A model generated the notes under the pieces. It was given only the letters and a program-made list of their open reading frames with translations, searched no databases and was not told where the DNA came from. Below, one piece after another: positions 35,147-44,181 of a DNA stretch of 64,000 nucleotides. Made by a program: the position numbers and the translations under genes. The DNA comes from Brevibacterium marinum (GTDB taxonomy: Bacteria; Actinomycetota; Actinomycetes; Actinomycetales; Brevibacteriaceae). How positions within the stretch are numbered: the stretch's first letter is position 1; each line of letters begins with the position of its first letter. The stretch lies in contig NZ_JAATJN010000001.1 in assembly GCF_011927955.1 (NCBI RefSeq), forward strand, positions 1,984,001 through 2,048,000. The letters run 5' to 3'.

Positions 35147-36760
35147 TCAGCCCTGCTTGTTGCGGCGGCCGACGAGCCAGATGATGAACCCGACCGCGGC
35201 CATGCCGGATGCCGCGAGGATGAAGATCGGCCACGAACTCGCGATCGTCGACACGAAGGACTCCCCGAACGAAGGAGACGGCGGTTTGTCGCTGCGCGGC
35301 TCGGGCGAGTTGCCTCCGGTGATGAGGTCGGTGTCGTCGTCGGGCACGGGCGTGTCCGGATTCTGCGGGACCGGGTCCGAGTAGTCCGGGGGAGGCGAAG
35401 ACTCGTCGTTGCCGGGCATCCACTCATCGCCGATGTCTCCGGGGATCTCATCGCGCGTATCCGACGAACCGTTGCCGGTTGCCGGGTCCGGTGTGGAGTC
35501 ATCGCCATCCGGCCCGTCATCGCCCGACGTTGTTCCGGAGCCGTCCTTGTCGGCTGAGGCCTTATCGTCCTTGTCCGAATTGCCTTCTTTGTCCGAGCTT
35601 GCGGAATCGGAGCCATCCGATTCCGACGACGAGTCGGAATCCGAATCCTCCTCGGCAGAATCGGGATCAGCAGACGCCGAGGTGTCAGCTTCCTTCGAAT
35701 CGGCGTCCGCGGACTCCGAGGAATTGGAATCGGAAGACGCCTCCGATGACGACTCGTTCGTGGAATCCGAGGAAGTGTCGGATTCCGACTCGCTGTCGGA
35801 AGAGGAACCGGCGTTGCTCTTCGAGGCTGCGTCGGTGTCTGTGCCGTCGTTCGCGGCGCTCATGTCCGCGTCATTGGAAGAGTCTTCGTCCCCGCCGTCA
35901 GCACCAGCAGAGTCGGGACCGCCATCAGGATCACCCTCCGAATCTGTGCCGGCTGTGGCCCCGTCGTCGTTGTCCTCTGTGTACTCATCACCTTTGACGA
36001 TGATCTTGTCTCCGTCGGAAGTGAACGTCCATCCCGGATCCTCATCGAAGTTCTCAAAGACCATCTCGTCGTCCGGATGTTCGGCATCGACGACTACACC
36101 GTCTTCATTGAGCATGAACGTAGTGGGCACGTCTTCATCGGCCGCGGACGGCACGGGGTTTCCGCTGTCGTCGGTCTCGCCTTCCGGCTCGGCGCCGTCA
36201 GCTGTTGAATCGGACGTTGACGCCGACTCCGATGAACTCTGGGTAGGAACCGAGCCGCGGTCGCCGGCCCCGGGGCCCTCGAATGGTACGTTGACCCAGC
36301 TCTCAGGCATATCTTCCGAAGCGGGTATTTTGATCTTGTGGCGGATGGGGTACCACCGCGAATCCAGCGAGCCGTCGATTGCGCACGGCTTGTCCTTGTC
36401 GCCGCCCGTATCGGACTCATCGTCACCGTCTGTGCTGGATTCACACGCAGAATCATCGCCACCGTCCTCGGCGGCTTCGTCGTTGCCACCGGCGCCAGAT
36501 GTGGATGCTGTTGCGTCCTCCGAGCCGGAATCATCCGAAGCGGACTCCGAACCACTCGAATCCGCAGAGGCGGCATCCGGCCCGTCGACGGATCCGTCGG
36601 GGTCGGAATCGGCGGCAGGGGTATTCGCGCCGTCGGCATCGGCAGACGGGATGATGCTCGCGTTCGCCGGGGCCATCGTGCCCGTGATCGGAAGCATCAG
36701 TAGGGCAAGGGCAGTGCCGAGGGCGGCCGCTCTGCGGCTGAGCTCGAGTGTAACTGGCAC
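35147..36760 (-). CDS. serine/aspartate-rich membrane-anchored surface protein
   Basis: 537 residues. A signal peptide (hydrophobic ALGTALALLMLPITGTMAPANA) is followed by a long Ser/Asp/Glu-rich, nearly repeat-like region broken by two short ordered segments (SLDSRWYPIRHKIKIPASEDMPESW and MVFENFDEDPGWTFTSDGDK). The last ~40 residues hold a membrane helix (ASSWPIFILAASGMAAVGFIIWLV) and a basic GRRNKQG tail, the layout of a sorted surface protein, but no LPXTG motif is visible. GTG at 36760 is chosen for its AAGGA ribosome site. It probably works with the propeller protein upstream. Confidence 0.75.
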   Translation of the reverse strand: MPVTLELSRRAAALGTALALLMLPITGTMAPANASIIPSADADGANTPAADSDPDGSVDGPDAASADSSGSESASDDSGSEDATASTSGAGGNDEAAEDGGDDSACESSTDGDDESDTGGDKDKPCAIDGSLDSRWYPIRHKIKIPASEDMPESWVNVPFEGPGAGDRGSVPTQSSSESASTSDSTADGAEPEGETDDSGNPVPSAADEDVPTTFMLNEDGVVVDAEHPDDEMVFENFDEDPGWTFTSDGDKIIVKGDEYTEDNDDGATAGTDSEGDPDGGPDSAGADGGDEDSSNDADMSAANDGTDTDAASKSNAGSSSDSESESDTSSDSTNESSSEASSDSNSSESADADSKEADTSASADPDSAEEDSDSDSSSESDGSDSASSDKEGNSDKDDKASADKDGSGTTSGDDGPDGDDSTPDPATGNGSSDTRDEIPGDIGDEWMPGNDESSPPPDYSDPVPQNPDTPVPDDDTDLITGGNSPEPRSDKPPSPSFGESFVSTIASSWPIFILAASGMAAVGFIIWLVGRRNKQG

Positions 36761-36869
36761 TGTGTTCCTTCGCGGTGGGGACTCCGACATCAATCTTGCA
36801 AGGGGACATGACGGTCAGACACGTCGCAGTCCATCCTAATGGCTACGCCGAGGCGGATAAAGTCACGGC

Positions 36870-38519
36870 CTACTTCTCGCTCTTCTCGGACTTCTTCGCA
36901 TAGGCGCGAATCGTGGAATCGGAGCCGTCGACGATGGCGTTGTTTCCGTCATCGGTCAGAGCCAGCAGATTGGTGTCGGTGCGGTAGGCGTGTTTGCCGG
37001 CCAGCAGGCACGAGTCGTCGTTGTCGACGGTGCAGGGGACGATCGTGCCGCGCGGTTCGGACAGGTGGATGTCCTTGCTGGAGGTGTCCATGAGCAGCAG
37101 TCCGGTTTCGAGGTTGAACAGGTACGGGCCGATGTAGGCCCTCTTCCCGCCCTGGCCGCGAACCCACGACATCTCTCCGACGATGTCGGTCGTCGTGGTC
37201 ACGGTGGACAGGATCGAACCGTCTTCCAGGGAATGGACGACGAGCTGGATCCGGTGCCCGGAGTTCGTCGATGCGCCCTGCTCTCCCCATAACGTGATCG
37301 CCTTGCCGTGGCCGGTGGAGACCCATTTGATGATCTGGAGACCATCGGAGGGGGCCTCGAGGTCGATGGAGCGCTCCTCGCCCGACTCGATGTTCTTGGC
37401 CTTGACCGGACCGTTCCAGTCGGAGCTGAAGAGCTCGTCGTTCTCGATCGCCATCGGCGTCGATCCCGGTTCCGGCGTGGGCACGTCGACGAGGCCGTCA
37501 CTGCCGAACGTCGAGAGTTGGTTGCCGGACTTGACGAGGACGCTCTTGCCGGCTGAAGTGATGCGAGCATCCTCGGGCAGTTCGTAGGTGTGGGGCTCCT
37601 CTTCGCCGTCGATGAGCGCTTCGGCCGTGTTGCCGGACTGCCACAGGAGCGCGGGCTTGCCGTCGATGATCGTGTCCACCGCGAAGGTCGGGGCCTCGCG
37701 AGTCTTCCCCTCGTAGCGGGTCTTTCCCGTCTTCGCGTCGAGCACTTGGAGCTTGCCCTCGTCGACGACGAGGACACCGCGGTCCGAAGCGGTCACCGAG
37801 GCGTCTTTGGGGATCTTCGTCTCCCACGTCGGTGAGTTCTCGAAGCCGGGAACGACGTCCTCGGTCGTCTCGACGGAGAGTTCGGAGGCCGGATTGATCT
37901 GCTCATCCGATTCGATCGTCTGGGGCGAGTCCTGGGATCCGACAGGCACGATGTTCGGGATCACGAACGCGCCGATCATCAGGATCGCGATTCCGATGAG
38001 CACGAGGCCGGGGACGGTGATCTTCTTCAGCCTCTGGGGTCTGCTCTGCCGGGGATGCTTGCGCACCCGCTTCTTCTTCACCGCCGGCGCCGATGCGGCG
38101 GGTCCGGAGAACGGTGTTCCCAGGGGGTAGTCCTCCGCGCTGCCCGCCTCGGTCCCGGCCTCATCGCCGTACCCTGCTGTTTCGGCCTCGTCCCCGTGTC
38201 CTGCGGTTTCCGCTTCGGCAGCGGCGCTGTCCATCGCCGAGGCGGTTGTGGCCTCATCCTCGGATGCGTCCTCGGTCGCGGGCGAAGAGGAGGAAGAGGA
38301 GGAAGAGGAGGCGGGGGCGATCTTGCCCGTTTCGTCGAGGAGGACCTCGACTTCCTGATTGCCGTCATCGATCGTCACGGGTAGTGAAGTCGCGGTCTCC
38401 CTGGCGTAGTCGCCAAGATAGGTCATGGCTTGCCCGGTGTCGGAGTAGCGACTCGTCGCCCCATTGAGGGTGAGGTAGGTGAACCCGTCTTCTGAGACGG
38501 AGATCAGCGCACGAGCCAT
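36870..38519 (-). CDS. membrane protein with extracellular beta-propeller-like domain
   Basis: 549 residues. Residues 1-70 are a soluble module (MARALISVSEDGFTYLTLNG); 70-135 are acidic low-complexity, starting with a run of nine serines; a basic patch KKKRVRKHPRQSRPQRLKK precedes one membrane helix near residue 175. The remaining ~360 residues outside have repeated LQVLDAKTGKTRYEG, LVVDEGK and LEDGSILSTV patterns like PQQ/WD-type propeller blades. The N-terminal part is probably cytoplasmic. Forms an operon with the serine-rich protein. No known system recognised. Confidence 0.7.
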   Translation of the reverse strand: MARALISVSEDGFTYLTLNGATSRYSDTGQAMTYLGDYARETATSLPVTIDDGNQEVEVLLDETGKIAPASSSSSSSSSPATEDASEDEATTASAMDSAAAEAETAGHGDEAETAGYGDEAGTEAGSAEDYPLGTPFSGPAASAPAVKKKRVRKHPRQSRPQRLKKITVPGLVLIGIAILMIGAFVIPNIVPVGSQDSPQTIESDEQINPASELSVETTEDVVPGFENSPTWETKIPKDASVTASDRGVLVVDEGKLQVLDAKTGKTRYEGKTREAPTFAVDTIIDGKPALLWQSGNTAEALIDGEEEPHTYELPEDARITSAGKSVLVKSGNQLSTFGSDGLVDVPTPEPGSTPMAIENDELFSSDWNGPVKAKNIESGEERSIDLEAPSDGLQIIKWVSTGHGKAITLWGEQGASTNSGHRIQLVVHSLEDGSILSTVTTTTDIVGEMSWVRGQGGKRAYIGPYLFNLETGLLLMDTSSKDIHLSEPRGTIVPCTVDNDDSCLLAGKHAYRTDTNLLALTDDGNNAIVDGSDSTIRAYAKKSEKSEK

Positions 38520-38743
38520 TTACAGGGTTCCTTGGGCAGTATCGGTGATGGGGCCGAGACAATACTATTGAATACGATCAAGTGCTCCTACCGTTTTTCC
38601 GAAACCGTTATACATCGCTACTGAATCGTTGCACGTCAGGAGATCTGTGTCTCATTGTGCACCATCGAGGCTGTGAGTTTGCCCGGGTGTCGTCGTGAGG
38701 TTAAGATGTATCTTGCTGTCTGCACCTGTTTGCAGCGCATGTG
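38520..38743. other. intergenic region before tRNA-His
   Basis: No coding frame. AT-rich near 38565-38640, which should hold the promoter of the divergent propeller gene. The promoter of tRNA-His should lie near 38690-38725, where TTAAGATGTATCTTG forms an imperfect dyad (AAGAT/ATCTT). Confidence 0.4.
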
Positions 38744-38816
38744 GTGGGTATAGCTCAGCTGGTAGAGCGCCGCGTTGTGGTCGCGGATGTCGCGGGTTCA
38801 AGTCCCGTTACTCACC
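38744..38816 (+). tRNA. tRNA-His (GUG)
   Basis: 73 nt with a G at -1 (38743) as expected for tRNA-His. Acceptor GTGGGTA/TACTCAC with discriminator C, D arm GCTC AGCTGGTA GAGC, anticodon stem CCGCG/CGCGG with loop TTGTGGT and anticodon GTG, T loop TTCAAGT. Confidence 0.97.
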
Positions 38817-38822
38817 CCGAGC

Positions 38823-38870
38823 CGATGAGCCCCGGAGTCCGAGAGAGATCGAGGATTCCGGGGCTCATCG
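38823..38870 (+). terminator. strong hairpin after tRNA-His
   Basis: CGATGAGCCCCGGA (38823-38836) pairs perfectly with TCCGGGGCTCATCG (38857-38870), 14 bp, loop 20 nt. It starts 6 bp after the tRNA. No T-run. Confidence 0.75.
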
Positions 38871-39010
38871 CATCTCGTATCCCGCAGGCTCAGTCCGCAG
38901 CGCCTCAGTCTGGACTTCGGCGGCCGAAGTGACGATACTCGGTCACAGGTGCCTCCCGCGTGGAGGAACCCGATCTGTGAGATCACGATTCGACGAACAG
39001 GAGACGTGTT

Positions 39011-39439
39011 ATGAACACCCCAGAGAGCATCGCCTACACAGCCAAGGCCGAGATCACGGGAGGCCGTGACGGCCACGGAGCCACGGACGACAAGGCACTC
39101 GACGTCGATCTGCGCTCTCCTCAGGAGATGGGCGGCCCCGGCGGTGCCACCAACCCCGAGCAGCTCTTCGCCGTCGGATATGGCGCCTGCTTCCAGGGCG
39201 CACTCGCATTGGCGGGCAAGGAACTCGGAATCGACACATCGAAGTCCGTCGTCAACTCCGAGGTCGGAATCGGCAAGGAGGGCGAGAGCTTCGGACTCAG
39301 CGTCAAGCTCACCGTGACTCTGCCCGGCGTTGACCAGGACACGGCGCAGAAGGCCGTCGATCGCACCCACGAGCTGTGCCCCTACTCGAAGGCCACACGC
39401 GGAAACATCCCGGTCGAGGTCGTCGCCGTCGGCGCCTGA
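39011..39439 (+). CDS. organic hydroperoxide resistance protein (Ohr family)
   Basis: 142 residues of the Ohr/OsmC fold, which reduces organic hydroperoxides with thiols. Both active cysteines are present: YGACFQGAL near residue 60 and HELCPYSKATRGN near 125. The opening YTAKAEITGGRDGH is typical of Ohr. The ATG follows CAGGAGA. No OhrR regulator lies adjacent. Confidence 0.94.
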   Translation: MNTPESIAYTAKAEITGGRDGHGATDDKALDVDLRSPQEMGGPGGATNPEQLFAVGYGACFQGALALAGKELGIDTSKSVVNSEVGIGKEGESFGLSVKLTVTLPGVDQDTAQKAVDRTHELCPYSKATRGNIPVEVVAVGA

Positions 39440-39537
39440 CACGGCAGGACCGGACAGGCCGGCATTCGGGGAGTCACTCGGGTGCCGGCCTGCTGTCGGG
39501 CAGCGACCGCTGAGATGAGACCACAGGGAGAGACCGC

Positions 39538-40401
39538 ATGACCATCGACGTCGATCTCACCGTGGTCGGCAGCATCAACGCCGATATCACCGCCGTCACC
39601 CACCGCCTGCCCGCGATCGGGGAGACGGTCGGCGGCGGTCGGCTCGTGCACAGTCCCGGAGGCAAGGGCGCCAATCAAGCCGCGGCCGCGGCCCGACTGG
39701 GCGCCCGGACCCACATGGTCGGTGCCATCGGCTCCGATGCCGCGGGCACGGCGATGCGGCAGGCTCTGCACCGGGCAGGCGTGGGCACCGATGATGTCGC
39801 TGTCGTCGATTCGGAGACCGGAACCGCCCTGATCGTCGTCGACGCCGACGGCGAGAACCAGATCGCGGTCTGCGAAGGAGCCAACGCACACGTGAGCCTT
39901 CCGGACCGTGAGTTCCCGAAACGGGAGACGGTGCTCACGCAACTCGAGATCTCCCTCGACTTGATGACAGAACTGTCACATTCCGTGACGGGGCGCTTCG
40001 TCATCAACGCCGCCCCTGCGCTGCCTTTGCCCACCGAGGTGGTCGAACGGGCAGATCTCATCATCGTCAACGAGACCGAATACGATCTGCTCCCGCAGCT
40101 GCGGGAGGCCAAGCTCGTGGCGATCACCTATGGGGCGAAGGGCTCCGCCCTGTACGAACACGGCCGACAGGTGGCGTTCGCGAAGACTCAGCCGCGCAGA
40201 CCGGTCAGCACGGTCGGTGCCGGTGACGCCTTCTGCGCAGCGCTGACCATCGCCCTGTCCTCAGGACTGACCCGCGAACGGTCACTGGCGGTGGCCAACG
40301 CAGTGGGGGCCGAAGCCGTGATGGACCCGGCGGCGCAACCGGAGTACCAACCACTTGAGCACTACCTGCGATCGACGAGTTCCACGGAGACTGAGACATG
40401 A
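39538..40401 (+). CDS. PfkB family carbohydrate kinase (ribokinase-like)
   Basis: 287 residues. PfkB signatures are present: GGKGANQAAAAARLGA (motif 1 region, near residue 40), IIVNETEYDLL, and STVGAGDAFCAALTIAL (ATP/anion hole with the catalytic Asp). It phosphorylates a sugar or sugar acid; the pairing with a DapA-type aldolase makes a keto-sugar-acid or ribose-type substrate possible. ATGA overlap with the aldolase gene. Confidence 0.9.
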   Translation: MTIDVDLTVVGSINADITAVTHRLPAIGETVGGGRLVHSPGGKGANQAAAAARLGARTHMVGAIGSDAAGTAMRQALHRAGVGTDDVAVVDSETGTALIVVDADGENQIAVCEGANAHVSLPDREFPKRETVLTQLEISLDLMTELSHSVTGRFVINAAPALPLPTEVVERADLIIVNETEYDLLPQLREAKLVAITYGAKGSALYEHGRQVAFAKTQPRRPVSTVGAGDAFCAALTIALSSGLTRERSLAVANAVGAEAVMDPAAQPEYQPLEHYLRSTSSTETET

Positions 40402-41321
40402 CGGATCTGAGCAGCCCCTACAGCACCTTGTTCACCGGCCTGAGCGCCTTCCCCCTGACTCCGATCCGCGATGAGGCGATCGACGAAGCCGCCTACGCAG
40501 GACTGATCGGCCGCCTCGTCGAGGCCGGAGTCGATTCGATCACCGCACTGGGATCGACCGGATCTTATGCCTACCTCACCCCGGACGAACGGGCCCGAGT
40601 CGCGCGGCTGACCGTCGACCATGCCGCCGGCACTCCCGTGTTCGTCGGCATCGGCGCATTGCGCACGCGGGAGGTGATGTCCAATGTCCGCTCCGCTGAG
40701 GCCGCAGGAGCACAGGGCCTCCTGCTCGCCCCCGTCAGCTATCAGCCGCTTGACGAGGACGACGTGTTCGAACTCTTCCGCACGGTCACCTCGGCGACCG
40801 AACTCCCGCTCGTCGTCTACGACAATCCGGGCACCACACACTTCACGTTCACCACCGACCTCTACGCGTGTTTGGCGAAGCTCGACGGTGTGGCCTCGAT
40901 CAAGATCCCCGGCTCGGCGATGTCGCCGACGGACTTCACCGCCCACGTCGAACGGATCCGGGCCGCCACCGGAGACGAGGTGACGATCGGGATCTCCGGT
41001 GACGCCTTCGGGGCGGCAGGGCTCAACGCCGGCTGCGACGCCTGGTACACGGCAGTCGGCGGCACCCTGCCGGCCCCGACTCTCGCGATCACCCGAGCCG
41101 CATCGAACGGCGAGGCGGACCGTGCCTCGAACCTCTCCGCCGAACTTCGGCCGCTGTGGGATCTCTTCGCCGAATTCGGCGGCAGCCTCAGGGTCACGGC
41201 CGCCATCGCAGAGCACCTCGGGCTGGTCGCCCCACAGCCGCTGCCGTTGCCGATCCTCGGCCTCACCGATGCCCAGAAGGGCAAGGTCGCCGAGGTGGTC
41301 GAACGCCTCGGACTCACCTGA
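40398..41321 (+). CDS. dihydrodipicolinate synthase/N-acetylneuraminate lyase family aldolase
   Basis: 307 residues of the class I DapA-type aldolases. GSTGSYAYLTPDER is the family's phosphate/pyruvate loop, VVYDNPG holds the tyrosine, and ASIKIPGS the Schiff-base lysine. The Glu usual after GSTGE in DapA is Ser, so lysine-biosynthesis function is less likely. Co-translated with the PfkB kinase; together they would make and split or split and phosphorylate a 2-keto-3-deoxy acid. Confidence 0.88.
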   Translation: MTDLSSPYSTLFTGLSAFPLTPIRDEAIDEAAYAGLIGRLVEAGVDSITALGSTGSYAYLTPDERARVARLTVDHAAGTPVFVGIGALRTREVMSNVRSAEAAGAQGLLLAPVSYQPLDEDDVFELFRTVTSATELPLVVYDNPGTTHFTFTTDLYACLAKLDGVASIKIPGSAMSPTDFTAHVERIRAATGDEVTIGISGDAFGAAGLNAGCDAWYTAVGGTLPAPTLAITRAASNGEADRASNLSAELRPLWDLFAEFGGSLRVTAAIAEHLGLVAPQPLPLPILGLTDAQKGKVAEVVERLGLT

Positions 41322-41384
41322 GCAATCGTCGACCGGCAGTCGGCAGTCAACTGACCAGCCGGTCGGGTCGACCGGCCCGGCAGA

Positions 41385-42203
41385 TCAGTCGATCTTGCCG
41401 ATGGGTTCGCGCTTCTCGGCCTGGAACTGGTCCTCGGCACGACCGCGCGCCCAATAGGCGGAGATCGACAGTGATTCGCGTGGCACCTCGTGCTCCTTGA
41501 GGATCTTGCGGATCGACTTCATCGTCTCTCGCTCGCCGTGGGCGAATACCTGTGGGGTTCCCTCCGGCCAGTCGAGCCCGTCGACGCTCGCAATGAGTTC
41601 GTCGTCGTTGTCGACCCAGACCACGGTGACGCCTGACGGCGCTTCCGGCAGCAGCCGGTCCTCTTCGTCGTCGACGGCGGCGATGACGATTCCCTGCGCA
41701 TCCTCGTCCATGGCCTCGAGGGCAGTGCTCACAGCAGGAATCGCGGTCAGGTCGGCGATGAGCAGGTGCCAGGCGGCCTCGGGGCTGGGCCGGTACTTGC
41801 CTCCGGCGCCGACCATGACGATGGTGTCGCCGGGGCGAGCCGACTTGGCCCAGGGCCCGGCGATGCCCTCGTCGCCGTGGATGACGAAGTCCAAGGTCAG
41901 CCATTTCTCGTCCTCGTTGATCTCACGCACTGTGTAGGTGCGGTTGCTGGGGAGCTTCTCCGGAGAGTTCTCGCGCAGGTCGGCCAGATCGTAGGGCGGT
42001 GTCAATCCGTGTTCGGGGTCGGCGAACATGAGTTTGACGTACTTGTCCGTGGCCTCATTGCTCGACAGTGCGTCGAAGCCGTCGCCGCCGGCCGTGATTC
42101 GGATGAGGCTCGGGGTGAGGTCCTGAACCTCTTGCACGCTGAGGACGGCCTGCGGGCGGGGCGGACGAGCTGCCCGGTTCGGCACGGTGGGTGACGTCGA
42201 CAT
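41385..42203 (-). CDS. siderophore-interacting protein (ferric-siderophore reductase)
   Basis: 272 residues. The FAD-binding SIP domain has RTYTVRE (RxYT) and DFVIHGDEGIAGPWAKSA, then the C-terminal SIP domain has LIADLTAIPAVSTALEA, HGERETMKSIRKIL and ISAYWARGRAED. It reduces iron(III)-siderophores in the cytoplasm with NAD(P)H. ATG at 42203 has an AGGAAGG ribosome site. A DtxR-type iron-box-like site lies ~130 bp upstream. Confidence 0.94.
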   Translation of the reverse strand: MSTSPTVPNRAARPPRPQAVLSVQEVQDLTPSLIRITAGGDGFDALSSNEATDKYVKLMFADPEHGLTPPYDLADLRENSPEKLPSNRTYTVREINEDEKWLTLDFVIHGDEGIAGPWAKSARPGDTIVMVGAGGKYRPSPEAAWHLLIADLTAIPAVSTALEAMDEDAQGIVIAAVDDEEDRLLPEAPSGVTVVWVDNDDELIASVDGLDWPEGTPQVFAHGERETMKSIRKILKEHEVPRESLSISAYWARGRAEDQFQAEKREPIGKID

Positions 42204-42330
42204 GGGTAGCCTTCCTGGAATGCGCTGGGATGCGTCGGAGCCGGGCGGTTCGGGTCGGCCGCCTCGGCGATGGCCGCACACTGCCTCTGCATGGCACTGC
42301 CTCTGCACGGCACTGCGTTGGCGTGACGGT

Positions 42331-42349
42331 CGGTCAGTCTCACCTTAGC
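42331..42349. promoter_or_regulatory. possible DtxR/IdeR iron box
   Basis: Read on the minus strand, TAAGGTGAGACTGACCG resembles the 19-bp actinobacterial iron box (TTAGGTTAGGCTAACCTAA) mainly in TNAGGTnAGnCTnACC. It lies upstream of the siderophore-reductase gene, which is the expected target. Confidence 0.5.
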
Positions 42350-42363
42350 AAACGACCATGGCG

Positions 42364-43683
42364 TCAGACCGCTCTCTGGGTCCAATCCTCACGCAGCCTT
42401 CGCAGGCCCTTGAGCGCCTTCGGGGAGTCGATGTATTCGACGTCGGGCAGCGAAGAGCTCGGACTCTTGCACAGGAGCATGTCGTCGGGATCCATGAGTG
42501 CGATCCGCTTGCCGTCCTCTTCGAGCCGACTCATCGCCTCGGTGAGCATGCGCCTGGCCACCCCGTTGACCTCGTTGACGCGGCGCAGGTCGAGCACGAA
42601 GGCTTCGACGTTGGACTCGGGCGCGTCCATGGTCCGGATGACGTTCTCGGCACCGCTCCACTGGATGAGGCCCTGCAGGCTGCAGATGCGGACCATGACG
42701 CCTTGCGAATCGACGAAGCGCCGGTCACGACGGATGATCGAGCGAGCCGGTTCGGGTGCGTCCATGATGTGCAGACTCAGCTCACGGGACAGGGTCCGGA
42801 AGATGTTGGCTCCGCGCACGCTCGTCCCGTGCTTGTCCAGGCGCGGCGAGAAGGTGGCGATGCCGACCTGGCCGGGCATGACGCCGAACACGCCGCCGGA
42901 GACGCCGGATTTCGCGGGCACCCCGACCTCCGTCATCCAGTCACCCGCGGCGTCATACATCCCGCAGGTCATCATGACGCCGAGAACCTGCCGGTTGACA
43001 CGTGGGGAGAGCACCTGTCTTCCGGAGAGGGGATTGACTCCGCCGGCTGCCAGGGTGGCCGCCATGATTCCCAGGTCGCGTGTGGTGATGAGGATCGAGC
43101 ATTGCGCGATATATCCCTGGACCACTTCATCGGGCTGGTCGGTGTAGACGCCGTAGGAGCGGAGCATATTGGCGATCGCAACATTGCGGTAGGCCTCACC
43201 CCATTCGCCTTCGGCCACCGAATCGTCGACGCGCAGCTCTCGTCCGGCGAACTCGGACAGTCCGGCACGCACGATCTCGATCCGCTCGGCCAACGAGACA
43301 CCCGGTTCGCCCAGGAGCGCGTGCACGACCATGGCCCCGGCATTGATCATCGGATTGAGCGGTTTGCCGGACTTCTTGTCCAGGGAGAGTTCGTTGAAGG
43401 CCTCTCCGCTGGGTTCGACTCCCACCTGATCGATGACCGCGGCAATGCCCTCCTGCTCGAGGACCATGCCGTAGATGAAGGGCTTCGACATCGATTGGAT
43501 GGAGAACTCGAAGTCCGAATCGCCGGAGGTGTATTCGATCCCGTCGAGGGTGGAGATGCAGATGCCCAACTTCTCGGGATCGGCGGACGCCAGGTCCGGA
43601 ATGTAGTCCGCATTGGCACCGGACCGGTCGGACCTGTGACGATCGAGCGTCTCGTCCAAGAAGTCGGGAATCGGGGATCGCAT
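42364..43683 (-). CDS. glsA: glutaminase with C-terminal STAS domain
   Basis: 439 residues. The glutaminase domain (serine-dependent beta-lactamase fold) occupies residues 1-310: FEFSIQSMSKPFIY has the catalytic Ser-x-x-Lys, NPMINAGAMV follows, and AGGVNPLSGRQVLSP, KSGVSGGVFGVMPGQ are characteristic. It hydrolyses glutamine to glutamate and ammonia. The C-terminal ~110 residues are STAS-like (FVLDLRRVNEVNGVARRMLTEAM), seen in some actinobacterial glutaminases. The ATG at 43683 has a strong GGAGG. Confidence 0.95.
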   Translation of the reverse strand: MRSPIPDFLDETLDRHRSDRSGANADYIPDLASADPEKLGICISTLDGIEYTSGDSDFEFSIQSMSKPFIYGMVLEQEGIAAVIDQVGVEPSGEAFNELSLDKKSGKPLNPMINAGAMVVHALLGEPGVSLAERIEIVRAGLSEFAGRELRVDDSVAEGEWGEAYRNVAIANMLRSYGVYTDQPDEVVQGYIAQCSILITTRDLGIMAATLAAGGVNPLSGRQVLSPRVNRQVLGVMMTCGMYDAAGDWMTEVGVPAKSGVSGGVFGVMPGQVGIATFSPRLDKHGTSVRGANIFRTLSRELSLHIMDAPEPARSIIRRDRRFVDSQGVMVRICSLQGLIQWSGAENVIRTMDAPESNVEAFVLDLRRVNEVNGVARRMLTEAMSRLEEDGKRIALMDPDDMLLCKSPSSSLPDVEYIDSPKALKGLRRLREDWTQRAV

Positions 43684-44181
43684 TGCACCTCCTGCAGCAT
43701 GTGACGTTCGGTTGATCGGGGGATGGGCGGCAATCGCCCGACTGCTATTCTCACACACCTTCCGTCCCAGGTGGGGCGCGAAGAGCGGACTGCGAATGTG
43801 CCGGATCTGCTGTCTGATCATCATCGAAGGCGCCGGCATCGGAACATACGGTGAGAGCATGCGCCGGTCAACCAGGATCACCGTCATCGTGTCAGCGATT
43901 CTCATACACCTGCCCGATGAACCACCGGACAGGGACAGACTCCCCGAGGGCAGGGGGACGCCGCTGACCTGGTATATCGGCGCAGAGCCGATCGGCTGGG
44001 AACGCGGAGTCGGCGAGGGTGTGCAGTATTTCGTGCTGTCCCGCTCCCCCGATGGCACGGGCGAGTCCGGGAGCATCCGCACGCGCCGATCTCAACGCGA
44101 GGGCAGGCGAGGGCGTGACCGTCTGTCTGCGGCCGCTCATCCCCGTTGACATCACGGATGAGGGTGCTCATCGCCCGCGTG
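43684..44181. other. 498-bp region without a convincing gene
   Basis: Open frames exist on both strands, but none has a ribosome site, a recognisable domain or natural composition. It must hold the promoter of the glutaminase gene. A decayed gene cannot be excluded. Confidence 0.5.

Noticed and set aside
35409..36839. 476-codon plus-strand ORF with Ser/Pro-rich product
   Set aside because: Antisense of the Ser/Asp/Glu-rich surface protein; Ser/Glu-rich genes leave open complementary frames. The minus strand has a signal peptide, a ribosome site and a C-terminal TM.
42358..43704. 448-codon plus-strand ORF
   Set aside because: Exact shadow of the glutaminase gene.
43712..44149. 145-codon plus-strand ORF between glutaminase and antitoxin-like genes
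   Set aside because: No ribosome site, no known domain, and both strands are equally open here. Kept only as an unexplained region.
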